This document shows positions 7,556 through 16,180 of a stretch of DNA of 33,491 nt, piece by piece. The stretch is from Planctomycetota bacterium. GTDB lineage: Bacteria; Planctomycetota; Phycisphaerae; WQYP01. Where the stretch lies: positions 1-33,491 of the forward strand of contig JAKBAC010000020.1 of NCBI GenBank assembly GCA_021809365.1, given 5' to 3'. Position numbers and translations under genes: made by a program. The stretch's first letter is position 1. Each line of letters opens with the position of its first letter. The notes beneath the pieces were generated by a model, which was not told the DNA's origin, did no database searches, and saw only the letters and a list, made by a program, of their open reading frames with translations.

Positions 7556-8965
7556 GTGTCTGTGCTGATGATTGAAGAATCGACCGCTCCATCTGATATC
7601 TGCGTTCCCATACAACAGCATCTCAGGGAACGCATCGGTGCTCAACGCTTTGACCAGTGGTTTGACCGGCCCACGCAATGGGCAATGGCGGACTCCACGT
7701 TGACCATCCGCGCCGCCAATACGTTTTCCGCCAATTGGATACGCACCAAGTTTGCCGATGATCTACGCGTGGCCGCCACAGAGATCCTGGGATTCGCTCC
7801 GACGATAACCGTTGAAACCTCCGAACTGCCACCCACACCGCCGCGCGCGCCGGTCGCCGCTGCGCCGTGTGCATCCGTTCCGTCGAAGCCTGTCGGCCTC
7901 AACAGCCACTATACCCTTGAAGAGTTTGTGGTCGGCCCGACCAATCAACTCGCCTATCGTTGTGCCTGCGCGGTGGCGGAAGAACCGCGCAAACATTTCA
8001 ACCCGCTTTTTATTCATGGCAATTGTGGACTGGGTAAAACGCATCTCCTGCAGGCCATCTGCCGCCGATTCCAAAGCAGGCATCCCGATAAAACATGGGT
8101 CTACATGACCGGTGAGCAATTCACTAATGATTATATCGAAAGCATTCGCCTTCATCGCACCGAAGCGTTTCGCCGACGTATTCGGCAGGTGGATTTGCTG
8201 GTCATTGATGATGTTCATTTTTTTATGAATAAAAAGCACACGCAGGAAGAATTTCTGCACACGTTCAATGCGATGGACTCTTCCGGAAGACAGGTGGTGT
8301 TGTCCAGTGATTGTGCCCCGCGGAATATCACGGCCCTGACGGACGCTCTGACCACGCGCTTCTGCAGCGGAATGGTGGCCCGAATTGATTCGCCGGATTT
8401 GCCCACACGCCTGGATATTTTGCGCCGGCTTGTGGCCCGCCGGGAATGGCGCATTGAGGAGGTGATGCTTTTGCAACTGGCGCGGCAACCCGTCGCCAGC
8501 GTGCGGGAGTTGGAGGGACTGCTGCTGCAAACCGTCACCGCCGCCGAATTGTGCCGATCCGGTGATGTTGCCACTTCCGCCAATGATATGCAAGTCCTGA
8601 TGAGCGGGATTCATGAGCGCATCGGCTTTTCCACCCCACCAACGGTGGACCGCATTGTGCGCGCCTGCGCGGACTATTTCAGCATTGCGCCCGGCGTTGT
8701 GGCCGGCAATTCCAAACTTCGTGTGGCCACCACGGCGCGGTCCATCGCCATGTACCTGATCCGCCGGCACTCTCACATGAGTTTTCCGGACATTGCCCGC
8801 GCTATCGGCGGACATAACCATTCCACGGTCATTGGTGCCTGTCAGCGCGTTGAAACGCAATTGGCCGGCGGACACGTTATCGCCTGGACTGCTTCCGACG
8901 GCCCACATCATCAGGCCCTCGCTGAAGTCATTCACACGATCACCGATCAGATCCGACGCAAATAG
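7556..8965 (+). CDS. dnaA: Chromosomal replication initiator DnaA
   Basis: DnaA binds DnaA boxes and melts the origin as an ATP-bound oligomer. All four domains are visible: domain I (residues ~14-90, RFDQWFDRPTQW), a Pro/Ala-rich linker (~91-112), the AAA+ core with Walker A GNCGLGKTH (155-163) and Walker B LLVIDDVHF (214-222), and sensor/arginine-finger region LTTRFCSGMV (~266-275). Domain IV ends in a helix-turn-helix with GGHNHSTVI (418-426). The usual signature is R-D-H-[ST]-T-V, so the Asp is Asn here. The start is GTG with AAAGGAGT 5 nt upstream. At 469 residues it is full length. It has no dnaN or recF downstream. Confidence 0.95.
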   Translation: MSVLMIEESTAPSDICVPIQQHLRERIGAQRFDQWFDRPTQWAMADSTLTIRAANTFSANWIRTKFADDLRVAATEILGFAPTITVETSELPPTPPRAPVAAAPCASVPSKPVGLNSHYTLEEFVVGPTNQLAYRCACAVAEEPRKHFNPLFIHGNCGLGKTHLLQAICRRFQSRHPDKTWVYMTGEQFTNDYIESIRLHRTEAFRRRIRQVDLLVIDDVHFFMNKKHTQEEFLHTFNAMDSSGRQVVLSSDCAPRNITALTDALTTRFCSGMVARIDSPDLPTRLDILRRLVARREWRIEEVMLLQLARQPVASVRELEGLLLQTVTAAELCRSGDVATSANDMQVLMSGIHERIGFSTPPTVDRIVRACADYFSIAPGVVAGNSKLRVATTARSIAMYLIRRHSHMSFPDIARAIGGHNHSTVIGACQRVETQLAGGHVIAWTASDGPHHQALAEVIHTITDQIRRK

Positions 8966-9318
8966 CGCCTTCTGTGGGTGGACTGATGACAACCTCGATG
9001 TTTCGTGTGTTTTGTGCGAGCGTTGAAAGCCTGCATCTGTTATGCCGAAAAATCAGCGTCATATAATTTGAACGACTGTCAAAAAGCAATGCAACCAGTA
9101 GCGTAGAGGCCACAGCAGCGCGATAACTGCTGTAACATTTGCTGCCACATTCGCGCTCAACGGCCACGGGATTGCTCCCATGGCTGTGTAAACATGATTG
9201 CCTGTTCGATTTCCACCTGCTCTACGACAGCCGCCGCGGGTGCCCCTTTAGGCATCGCGAAAAAATAACCTGAGCATTCTGGCTGGTTCTTTTGGCCGTC
9301 GGCGGCGTTGCCCGCTCG
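8966..9318. other. 353-bp intergenic region after dnaA, possible small RNA
   Basis: Lies between the convergent dnaA and membrane-protein genes. It contains a perfect -10 box TATAAT at 9062-9067 (plus) with a poor -35, followed by a hairpin ACAGCAG/CTGCTGT at 9112-9133. This may be a small RNA promoter and stem, or chance. No coding sequence is convincing. Confidence 0.3.
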
Positions 9319-11007
9319 TTACAGAATCCATGCGGATATGCGCCTCGCGAGCGCCTTGCCGGCGGTCAAAATTCCTGCGCCATAATTGCTCACGTTATTT
9401 CTTCGCGATGCCTTATTCCGCCAGATGGAAAAGTAGGTGCCCTGCCACACCATGCTAAATTCGCGGCGCACGGATGCGAAGGCCGGATTGACCCACAGCC
9501 CGTACTTGCCATAGCCACGGCGCACCACAATATAATGCGCCGCCAGCGCCTCCCGCCGCAGGCGGCGCATTTCAATGGCCGTAGGAATCCCCGGCTCCGG
9601 AAACCAGCTCAATGGCATGGACATTCCCTTTGGCATCCACGGCAAATAGCCATTGGAAAGTATCAAGGTGCGATGCCCCCCTACTTTTCGTACCACATAC
9701 CGCCATTGTGCCAATTGCGGCTCATACGCCCACAACCAGCCGGTCTGGCGATTCCGCACTTTATATTCCCAACTTGATCCCACAATGGCGGCGTTGCGCA
9801 ACTGGCTGCAGACGGCCAATATGCCAAGTACCGTCGCCAGTTGCACCTGCCGCCGCCTACAGCGGCTGATGACCACCGCGGTGAACAGCACCGGCAGGTA
9901 CGAATAATATTCCCACGAATATTTCCATCCATAAAAACCCAACACAAAAGCGACGTGCATGAGCGCCATGGACAAAGCCGTTTCCATAAACGCATCAGGT
10001 TCGCGGACGAAATCACCGATTAGTCCGCCGGTCAGCAGCTTTCGCAATCCGCGTTCACCGGTATGTCTCTTCCCCAATCCGCGAAACAATACCACCAGAA
10101 GCAAAATGACGGACATCACGATCCAGATGCCCGCAGGCGTTACCAGATAGTAATACCACGAATGAACCAGCGGCGACCAGAACCGCAATCCGCTTCCGGA
10201 AAAAAAGCCGAAATGTGTGTCATCATACGTCCGCAATCCTGTAATGGGCACGATGGTCAGCAGCAGAGATGTAAGGCCAAAACGCCAGATCATCGCCCCG
10301 GCCATCAACAGACCGACCATGATCGCCGGCGCGATACGCCGCAGCAGTTCGGCGATAGATCGCGTACTGCGAAACCAATCCCAGAATGTCCAGATCACCA
10401 GCAGCAAACCATACACATACGCCATTGATGGCTTGACGAACAGACATGCTGTGCAAATGGCCAAAGCCCGTTCACGTCGTCCGCTCGCCTGTTCGGCGAT
10501 GGCCCAAAGCAACAGCAAAGCCTCCAGCGGGTGCGTCAGCGTCAGATAGCACGGCATAATGGCCACGGGCAAAGCCAAAAACAGAAACCACAACGCCGGG
10601 CGCGATAATCGCATGGCCAGGGCAAAGCGGGCTATTGCCAAGGCCATGAGAACTTCCATGACCGATGTCATTATTAAAAACGCAGCGGGCGTGCGCCCCA
10701 GCAGCAGAAAACCCCAATGCGCCACCATCAAACTTGCCAGACCATGCGTATATCCGAAATCAATTGCGGGCCTCATGCCCATGGAAATCAGCAAGTCACC
10801 TTTTAAGGCCGTGCCCGGATCATAAAAAGAAAAAAACGTCCAACCGGCAATTCGTGGCAATTGCAAGAACTGCAACAACAACAGCACCAGGGCCAATGCC
10901 GCCGCCAGCGGCCAGAATCGCCATGGTACCGCCCCGCCACGATTTACTTTTACATCCGCGCTTTGCTTTGGGTTACTTGAGCTTGGGGATAATGAATCGC
11001 TGTTCAT
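9319..11007 (-). CDS. Polytopic membrane protein, possible GT-C glycosyltransferase
   Basis: A 562-residue integral membrane protein with about ten to eleven hydrophobic segments spread from residue ~30 to ~440, then a soluble C-terminal domain. After the first membrane segment the sequence FYDPGTALKG and RPAIDFGYTHG resembles the first periplasmic loop of GT-C type glycosyltransferases (conserved acidic residue, then a G..P.DF pattern). That suggests lipid-linked sugar transfer, but the call is tentative. The frame is open to 11100, but the ATG at 11007 is preferred because a TAGAAT -10 box ends 7 nt before it, as at radA. It stands alone, convergent with dnaA. Confidence 0.55.
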   Translation of the reverse strand: MNSDSLSPSSSNPKQSADVKVNRGGAVPWRFWPLAAALALVLLLLQFLQLPRIAGWTFFSFYDPGTALKGDLLISMGMRPAIDFGYTHGLASLMVAHWGFLLLGRTPAAFLIMTSVMEVLMALAIARFALAMRLSRPALWFLFLALPVAIMPCYLTLTHPLEALLLLWAIAEQASGRRERALAICTACLFVKPSMAYVYGLLLVIWTFWDWFRSTRSIAELLRRIAPAIMVGLLMAGAMIWRFGLTSLLLTIVPITGLRTYDDTHFGFFSGSGLRFWSPLVHSWYYYLVTPAGIWIVMSVILLLVVLFRGLGKRHTGERGLRKLLTGGLIGDFVREPDAFMETALSMALMHVAFVLGFYGWKYSWEYYSYLPVLFTAVVISRCRRRQVQLATVLGILAVCSQLRNAAIVGSSWEYKVRNRQTGWLWAYEPQLAQWRYVVRKVGGHRTLILSNGYLPWMPKGMSMPLSWFPEPGIPTAIEMRRLRREALAAHYIVVRRGYGKYGLWVNPAFASVRREFSMVWQGTYFSIWRNKASRRNNVSNYGAGILTAGKALARRISAWIL

Positions 11008-11020
11008 GGCCGGAATTCTA
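11008..11020 (-). promoter_or_regulatory. -10 box fused to start codon (leaderless)
   Basis: On the minus strand TAGAAT (11020-11015) is followed by TCCGGCC and then the ATG at 11007. The geometry and spacer sequence are the same as at radA. Transcription would start at or next to the A of the ATG, giving a leaderless mRNA. Confidence 0.5.
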
Positions 11021-11158
11021 CCGCAAATGCCAACATCCGTAACAGATTTCAGCCAATGGCCGCGAAAAAATTGCCGCATCCGGGCATGTCGGGTTGCCAT
11101 CAGGGCGTTACCCCGCTACGCTAACAGAGTATGAATAACGCAAGAAGGAGCGAATTGA

Positions 11159-11878
11159 ATGAAGTTTTCCGGTGATCCAGCGACCATTGTGCGGCAATCC
11201 ATGCAAGAGGGGCCGTCGGCCAATTCTCTTGTGCCGATTGTGGTTGAAAAAAGCGGGCGTGGTGAACGTTCTTACGATATTTTTTCCCGACTACTGCGTG
11301 ATCGGATCATTTTTCTGGCCGGCCCGATTGATGATGACATTGCCAATCTGGTTATTGCGCAGTTGTTATTTTTGTCCAATGAAGATTCTAAAACCGACAT
11401 CAATTTTTACATCAACAGTCCGGGCGGGTCGGTAACGGCGGGGCTGGCAATCTACGATACGATCCAATTTTTACGCTGTGATGTGGCCACGACCTGCGTC
11501 GGTCTGGCGGCAAGCATGGGGGCATGGTTGCTGGCCGCCGGAAAAAAGGGAAAACGTTTTGCGCTGCCCAACAGCCGCGTGATGATTCACCAGCCGTTGA
11601 TCGGCGGAGTCATGCAGGGAACGGCAACGGATTTGGCCATTGAAGCCAAGGAAATGATTCGCTTGCGGCAGCGGATGTTTGAGATACTCGCACACCACAC
11701 GGGGCAGACCGTTGAAAAAATTCACAAGGATTGTGATCGCAACCTCTGGCTCGAAGCCGAGGAAGCGATTGCCTACGGCGTGATCGACGAGAAACTGGGG
11801 CGGATGGCGGCACCCACGCCAAGCCGCGGCAGTGATATGGCTCCCCCCGGTGGTGATACCGAAGCACCGGATCAATAA
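11159..11878 (+). CDS. clpP: ATP-dependent Clp protease proteolytic subunit
   Basis: ClpP forms the double-heptamer serine protease chamber used with ClpX or ClpA. The complete catalytic triad is visible: Ser119 in GLAASMGA, His144 in VMIHQP and Asp193 in KDCDRN. The spacings (25 and 49) match E. coli ClpP. The [15 protein letters not shown] motif is intact. The N-terminus is about 20 residues longer than mature ClpP, as expected for a propeptide or lineage extension, and there is a polar Pro/Gly-rich tail. AAGGAG lies 8 nt before the ATG. The ATPase partner is not encoded nearby. The next gene, a lipoprotein, starts 16 bp after the stop. Confidence 0.95.
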   Translation: MKFSGDPATIVRQSMQEGPSANSLVPIVVEKSGRGERSYDIFSRLLRDRIIFLAGPIDDDIANLVIAQLLFLSNEDSKTDINFYINSPGGSVTAGLAIYDTIQFLRCDVATTCVGLAASMGAWLLAAGKKGKRFALPNSRVMIHQPLIGGVMQGTATDLAIEAKEMIRLRQRMFEILAHHTGQTVEKIHKDCDRNLWLEAEEAIAYGVIDEKLGRMAAPTPSRGSDMAPPGGDTEAPDQ

Positions 11879-11894
11879 AGGCGGGCAATGACTG

Positions 11895-12548
11895 ATGACG
11901 AATCGTTTATTACAACGGTTGGTTACACTGCCGGGCCACAGCGCGGCCTTGATGCTGGGCACGGCGCTGGTGCTATCCGCTCTGGTGGGCTGTGCCAATT
12001 ACCGGCAAAATGCGCCTCTCTATCATCAGAATGTGGTATTGCAGAATCAGAATTCGGCATTGCAATCCACCATTCGCAGGCAAAACATCACGATCGCGGA
12101 ACTGCGAAGCCAACTGGCCGCCAAGACTCCGCGCATTGCCACATTGCCCCCCCACCGCCTCTCTGAACTCTTTACCGTCAGCGCCGTTCATATCACATCG
12201 GATACTTCGGCGGCGCACCTGAGAAATGCAAAAGCCTTCAATGGCTTTCGCGTATTTGTGCGCACGCTGATGCCGGGAAATATGGTACTGCCCGCCACCG
12301 GCACATTTACCATTGAAGCGTTCGATCTGGGCATCAAACATGGTTCGCAACGGCTGGGCGAATGGGTCTTTACCCCGGAGCAAGTGAAAAAATTATGGTA
12401 TGGCAACCTCGGTCTCAATGAATTCTGCTTCGACTGCCCATGGAAAAAGCCGCCGACACACCAGCAGATCACCTTTCATGTGACCTTTCATGACTCCCTC
12501 ACCGGTCAGACATTCACCGATCAGCGCGTGATCACGATCAAGGATTGA
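11895..12548 (+). CDS. Putative lipoprotein with short coiled coil
   Basis: A 217-residue protein of unknown function. The N-terminus carries a hydrophobic segment ending in LSALVGC, a good lipobox, so it is likely lipid-anchored after signal peptidase II cleavage. Residues ~40-75 are Gln/Asn-rich with heptad-like spacing (NVVLQNQNSALQSTIRRQN), suggesting a short coiled coil. The remainder is predicted to be mainly beta strand with no motif I recognise. It starts 16 bp after clpP on the same strand and is probably co-transcribed. It is convergent with fabF. Confidence 0.6.
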   Translation: MTNRLLQRLVTLPGHSAALMLGTALVLSALVGCANYRQNAPLYHQNVVLQNQNSALQSTIRRQNITIAELRSQLAAKTPRIATLPPHRLSELFTVSAVHITSDTSAAHLRNAKAFNGFRVFVRTLMPGNMVLPATGTFTIEAFDLGIKHGSQRLGEWVFTPEQVKKLWYGNLGLNEFCFDCPWKKPPTHQQITFHVTFHDSLTGQTFTDQRVITIKD

Positions 12549-12560
12549 TCGACCAACGCT

Positions 12561-13874
12561 TCATGCGAAGCGCCGCACGATCAGCGTGTCATTCTGCCCG
12601 CCGAAGCCGAAGCTGTTGGACATGGTGACATCCACCTTGATTTTCCTGGCACAATTGGGGACATAATCCAGATCGCATTGCGGATCGGGAACACGGTAAT
12701 TGGCGGTTGGCGGGATAATCTGATCCCGGATGCACAACACACAGGCAATGGCCTCCACCGCGCCGGCTGCCGCGATCAGATGTCCCATCATGCTTTTTAT
12801 ACTGCTGATGGGAACAAGTTTGGCGCGTTCCTTGAATACGCCCTTGATGGCATCGGTTTCGGTGGAATCATTTTCCTTGGTTCCCGTGCCATGGGCATTG
12901 ATGTAATCTATATCCGTAATCCGCATCTCTGCATCGCGCAAGGCGGATTCAATGGCGACAATCGCGCCGCGGCCTTCCGGATGTTGATCTGTGACGCGAT
13001 ACGCATCAGCACTGCTGCCGTAGCCCACCACTTCCGCCAGGATTTTCGCTCCGCGCGCCTGTGCGTGCGTAAGACTTTCCAGAATCAGCACGCCCGCGCC
13101 TTCGCCGATAACAAAGCCGCTGCGCGTGGCGTCAAATGGGCGACAGGATCTGGCCGGGTCCTCGTTGAAGGTGGATAAGGCGGTCAGACGATTAAATCCC
13201 GTGACGCCGAACGGGTGGATCATGGAATGGGCACCGCCGGAAATAATGACTTCGGCGTCGCCATGGCGGATTAATTCCGTGGCCTCTCCCAATGCCTGGG
13301 TGGAAGCGGCGCAAGCGGTCAGACAATTCAGCGCCGGGCCGCGCGCGTTGAATTCCATGCTCAGATGTGAAACCGGCATCGCGGGTTCCTGCTCGATTTC
13401 CCGCAACGCGTTAAATGAACGCAACGCCCGTTGCCCCCACGGGGCCATATCCAGACTGCGGCTTTGATCATTCCAGGCGGCCAAAGCCGTGCGGGTGAAA
13501 TTATTGAAATCCAGCGCCGCATCACCGCTGCCCAGATAAACCCCGACGGAATAGGGATCCATTCGTGCCGCCTCCCCCGATCCCGGCAGTGGCAGGCCCG
13601 CCATCCGCCACGCCTGCTGTGCCGCATCCAAAGCGAACCCGGTCGCACGGCTGATTTCTTTATGCTTTCCCGATTCCTTGAGACTTTCCGGGAGATGATA
13701 ATTTTTCACCTCCGCGGCAAACTGCGTGGGAAATGCGCTGGCATCAAATAATGTCGTTGGCGCAATGCCGCTTTCACCAGCCAGCAACTTCGGCCAGACT
13801 TCATCAATGGTCCGCCCCAGCGGCGTAACCCAGCCGATTCCTGTAATGACCACACGATTTCTATGATTTCTCAT
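12561..13874 (-). CDS. fabF: Beta-ketoacyl-ACP synthase II (active KAS)
   Basis: A condensing enzyme that extends an acyl chain by decarboxylative condensation with malonyl-ACP. The Cys-His-His triad is complete: Cys188 in LTACAAS, His328 in NAHGTGT and His365 in MMGHLIAAAG. The C-terminal SNSFGFGGQND loop is typical. At 437 residues it is slightly long for FabF (insert around residues 95-160). It is the second gene of a two-gene unit, 54 bp after the CLF-like gene, and has GGAG before its ATG. Pairing with an inactive homologue suggests a heterodimer rather than the standard FabF homodimer, so the product may not be ordinary fatty acid. Confidence 0.88.
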   Translation of the reverse strand: MRNHRNRVVITGIGWVTPLGRTIDEVWPKLLAGESGIAPTTLFDASAFPTQFAAEVKNYHLPESLKESGKHKEISRATGFALDAAQQAWRMAGLPLPGSGEAARMDPYSVGVYLGSGDAALDFNNFTRTALAAWNDQSRSLDMAPWGQRALRSFNALREIEQEPAMPVSHLSMEFNARGPALNCLTACAASTQALGEATELIRHGDAEVIISGGAHSMIHPFGVTGFNRLTALSTFNEDPARSCRPFDATRSGFVIGEGAGVLILESLTHAQARGAKILAEVVGYGSSADAYRVTDQHPEGRGAIVAIESALRDAEMRITDIDYINAHGTGTKENDSTETDAIKGVFKERAKLVPISSIKSMMGHLIAAAGAVEAIACVLCIRDQIIPPTANYRVPDPQCDLDYVPNCARKIKVDVTMSNSFGFGGQNDTLIVRRFA

Positions 13875-13928
13875 GATTGCTCCGTTAGAATCAGGCCCAC
13901 GCCTGATGATGTTGCCGGTGAAACATTC

Positions 13929-15272
13929 TCAACGATATCGGCTTAACAGCACGGCGGAATTTTGCCCGGCGATTGATCCTGTACTTACCAGCACATGATC
14001 AATCACGGCGTCATGCGTCTGCCGCGATACCTGAAGTTCCGCAATCGGATGCGGGCAATTGACCGCGCCGGGAATGGCCTGATGGCGCAGGGCCAATGCC
14101 GCCGCCGCAAGGTCCAACGCCTGCGATCCGGCACCCGCATCCCCAAGTCCGCCACGTATGGGCAATACTTCTGGCCGGTGGGCACCAAATACCCGATGAA
14201 GCGCCGCCGCTTCCGCCTGATCATGCGCGGCGATGCCGTAGCCACAGGGGATGACCAATTGCACATCCGTGGCGTTGATCGTCGCATCGGCCAGCGATTT
14301 CCGCATGGCCATGGACATCGCCTCACCCGTCGGATCAGTCCCGGCAATGCCGCGCCCGCTCGATGAGGCACCGAGGCCCGCAACCTCGGCATAAATTTGG
14401 CCGCCGCGGGCCAGGGCATGTTCCAAGGCTTCAATAATCAGTACACTGCCCCCCTCGCCAATCACCGTTCCCGATGCCGCCTGATCCATCGGCCTGCAAG
14501 CCTGCGCCGGCTGATCGTTTCCTGAAGTGGTCAAGCGATTCAGCAGCGTCCAGCGCATCAATCCCATGGGATGAACCATGGATTCGCAGCCTCCCACCAG
14601 GGCAATGTCAGCCTGCCCACGCTGAATGGTCCGACAGGCTTCCGCCAATGCCAGACCCGCGGACGCCTGCTGGCATGTAATCGTGTTGGAAGGCCCCTGA
14701 GTGTCATGGATAATACTGACGTGACACGCCAGCATATTGGGAAGATATTTCAGCAGCCACAATGGTGTCAGCCGGTCCATGCCGCTGGGCTTGGAGGGAT
14801 CATCTGATCGTCCCCACTTGTGTAGGTCCAATCCACCGTCATCCGTCCTGGCGGCTGCCATGGCCGCCGTTAATTCATTGAGATCGGCACAAATCAGCCC
14901 CGCGCCAATGTTGCATCCGATGCGACGCGGATCCACATCCAACCAGGAATTGTCCGGCTTTTTTCCCCCGAAGGTTTCCAGCACGCCGCGCGTGGCCAGA
15001 TGCGCATCCCGCACGGCACCATCGGCAGCCACCACGGCCAGCTCAATATCGCGGGCCATAATTTTAGTGGCCTTGCGATAACTCTTGGGAACGAACTCCA
15101 CAGTTTTGAATGTCGGCACCTGCCCAGCCACCCGGCTGGGAAAGGCCGCGGGATCAAAGGCCGACAGGGCCGCAACCCCGGATCGCATGTCGAGCAGCCC
15201 CTTCCAGAAATCCGTGCTTGTTAAACCGAGCGGGCAAACCGCTCCAACCCCAGTAATAACCACACGCCGCAT
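13929..15272 (-). CDS. KAS-like chain-length-factor (CLF-type) subunit, inactive
   Basis: A 447-residue member of the ketosynthase superfamily that lacks the active site. The segment GPSNTITCQQASAG aligns without gaps to GPALNCLTACAAS of the downstream FabF and places Gln202 where the catalytic Cys should be. The HGTGT histidine is replaced (VIPCGYGI), and the second His motif becomes GGLGDAGAG. A Cys-to-Gln change is the mark of chain-length factors (KS-beta) in type II polyketide synthases, where the subunit pairs with an active KS. The N-terminus MRRVVITGVGAVCPLG is typical. It is the first gene of the pair, with GGAG 6 nt before the ATG. A role in setting chain length is inferred. Confidence 0.8.
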   Translation of the reverse strand: MRRVVITGVGAVCPLGLTSTDFWKGLLDMRSGVAALSAFDPAAFPSRVAGQVPTFKTVEFVPKSYRKATKIMARDIELAVVAADGAVRDAHLATRGVLETFGGKKPDNSWLDVDPRRIGCNIGAGLICADLNELTAAMAAARTDDGGLDLHKWGRSDDPSKPSGMDRLTPLWLLKYLPNMLACHVSIIHDTQGPSNTITCQQASAGLALAEACRTIQRGQADIALVGGCESMVHPMGLMRWTLLNRLTTSGNDQPAQACRPMDQAASGTVIGEGGSVLIIEALEHALARGGQIYAEVAGLGASSSGRGIAGTDPTGEAMSMAMRKSLADATINATDVQLVIPCGYGIAAHDQAEAAALHRVFGAHRPEVLPIRGGLGDAGAGSQALDLAAAALALRHQAIPGAVNCPHPIAELQVSRQTHDAVIDHVLVSTGSIAGQNSAVLLSRYR

Positions 15273-15357
15273 GAATTCTCCGCATCAAATCGAAATATAC
15301 ATCGCCGAACACCCATCCGAGCCAAGGCTCCGCCGGGGTGCCGTTCCATGGCCAAGA

Positions 15358-15750
15358 TTAGCCGCTAAATTCCGCAATAGGGTCGTTGGAATCTAGGATT
15401 GCCCGCACCTTTCCTAAGACCTCATCAAGTATTTCCACTGTGGCCCTGGCAACAAACTCAAACTCTCGTTCTCGAAAATCAATACTTTTGACCTGATCCG
15501 TCAGAACTACACTATCGATTGAGCGACCGGCCTTTTCAGGCAGTATCCCCCGCGGAACCAGAACATCAAAGGGCCAGGGATCGGAATTTGATGTAATGGG
15601 ACATACCACGGCGAATCCCGTTTTACGGGCAAACGATGCTGTTGAAAGCACCAACGCATAATGCCGACTTGCCATTTCTCGCCGAGCTGACGGAGAAAAA
15701 TTGAGGTGCACAAAATCCCCGCGTTCAGGAAAATAGGTGTATTGGGCCAC
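15358..15750 (-). CDS. mazF: MazF/PemK-family toxin endoribonuclease
   Basis: A 130-residue toxin of the MazF family, which cleaves single-stranded mRNA at short sequences. Family motifs are in order: PERGDFVHLNFSPS near residue 10, RHYALVLS near 30, VCPITS near 50, PFDVLVP and the SVVLTDQVKSIDFRERE strand-helix near 82-97. It starts 13 bp after mazE on the same strand, the standard antitoxin-then-toxin order. It appears intact. Confidence 0.9.
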   Translation of the reverse strand: MAQYTYFPERGDFVHLNFSPSARREMASRHYALVLSTASFARKTGFAVVCPITSNSDPWPFDVLVPRGILPEKAGRSIDSVVLTDQVKSIDFREREFEFVARATVEILDEVLGKVRAILDSNDPIAEFSG

Positions 15751-15763
15751 GGATCATCGTCCT

Positions 15764-16012
15764 TCAGAACAATTCTTTTCCAAGTCGCCCGTTGATCTGC
15801 TGGGCGTGCGGATTGTGCCCCGAACATTGCCGCAGTAATGACGACAGCTTATAAACCCGCTGCCGCCGCGTTGGTTGGATCAACAGCCCGTGGCTTGCCG
15901 GTGTAAGCCTGACCAAGGTGCCCGGCTCAAGCCCCATTTGTTGAGCCATGGACTTGGGTATCCGCAAAGAGCGGCTGTTTCCCCATTTTTGTATTTTTGC
16001 AATGACAGCCAT
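15764..16012 (-). CDS. mazE: MazE-type antitoxin (AbrB fold)
   Basis: An 82-residue antitoxin. The N-terminal swapped-hairpin AbrB/MazE DNA-binding domain is clear in IQKWGNSRSLRIPKSMAQQMGL (split here only by length: residues ~6-27). A polar C-terminal tail follows, which in the family occupies the MazF active site. It precedes mazF by 13 bp, and a good promoter lies at 16055-16083. Autorepression by MazE-MazF at that promoter is expected from the family. Confidence 0.88.
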   Translation of the reverse strand: MAVIAKIQKWGNSRSLRIPKSMAQQMGLEPGTLVRLTPASHGLLIQPTRRQRVYKLSSLLRQCSGHNPHAQQINGRLGKELF

Positions 16013-16054
16013 ATTTCACATTCCATCGTGTTACACCGCAATGTCGATACGATG

Positions 16055-16083
16055 AGTATACAATCATTTGAATTCGTAAACAA
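16055..16083 (-). promoter_or_regulatory. Putative mazEF promoter
   Basis: On the minus strand TTGTTT (16083-16078) and TATACT (16060-16055) are separated by 17 bp; the -10 box matches consensus at 5 of 6 positions. The leader to mazE would be about 35 nt. This divergent region also lies upstream of cinA. Confidence 0.6.
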
Positions 16084-16180
16084 TTACACGCAATTTCAAG
16101 TTTCAGCGCTCTGGCAAATTTTCTAAAAACGCGCTAGCATTGTTTTGCATTGAAATTTGAAATGCTTTGGAACTTTTCCC

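Noticed and set aside
7763..8992. A 409-codon minus-strand open frame
   Set aside because: It is the antisense shadow of dnaA, whose domains are complete on the plus strand.
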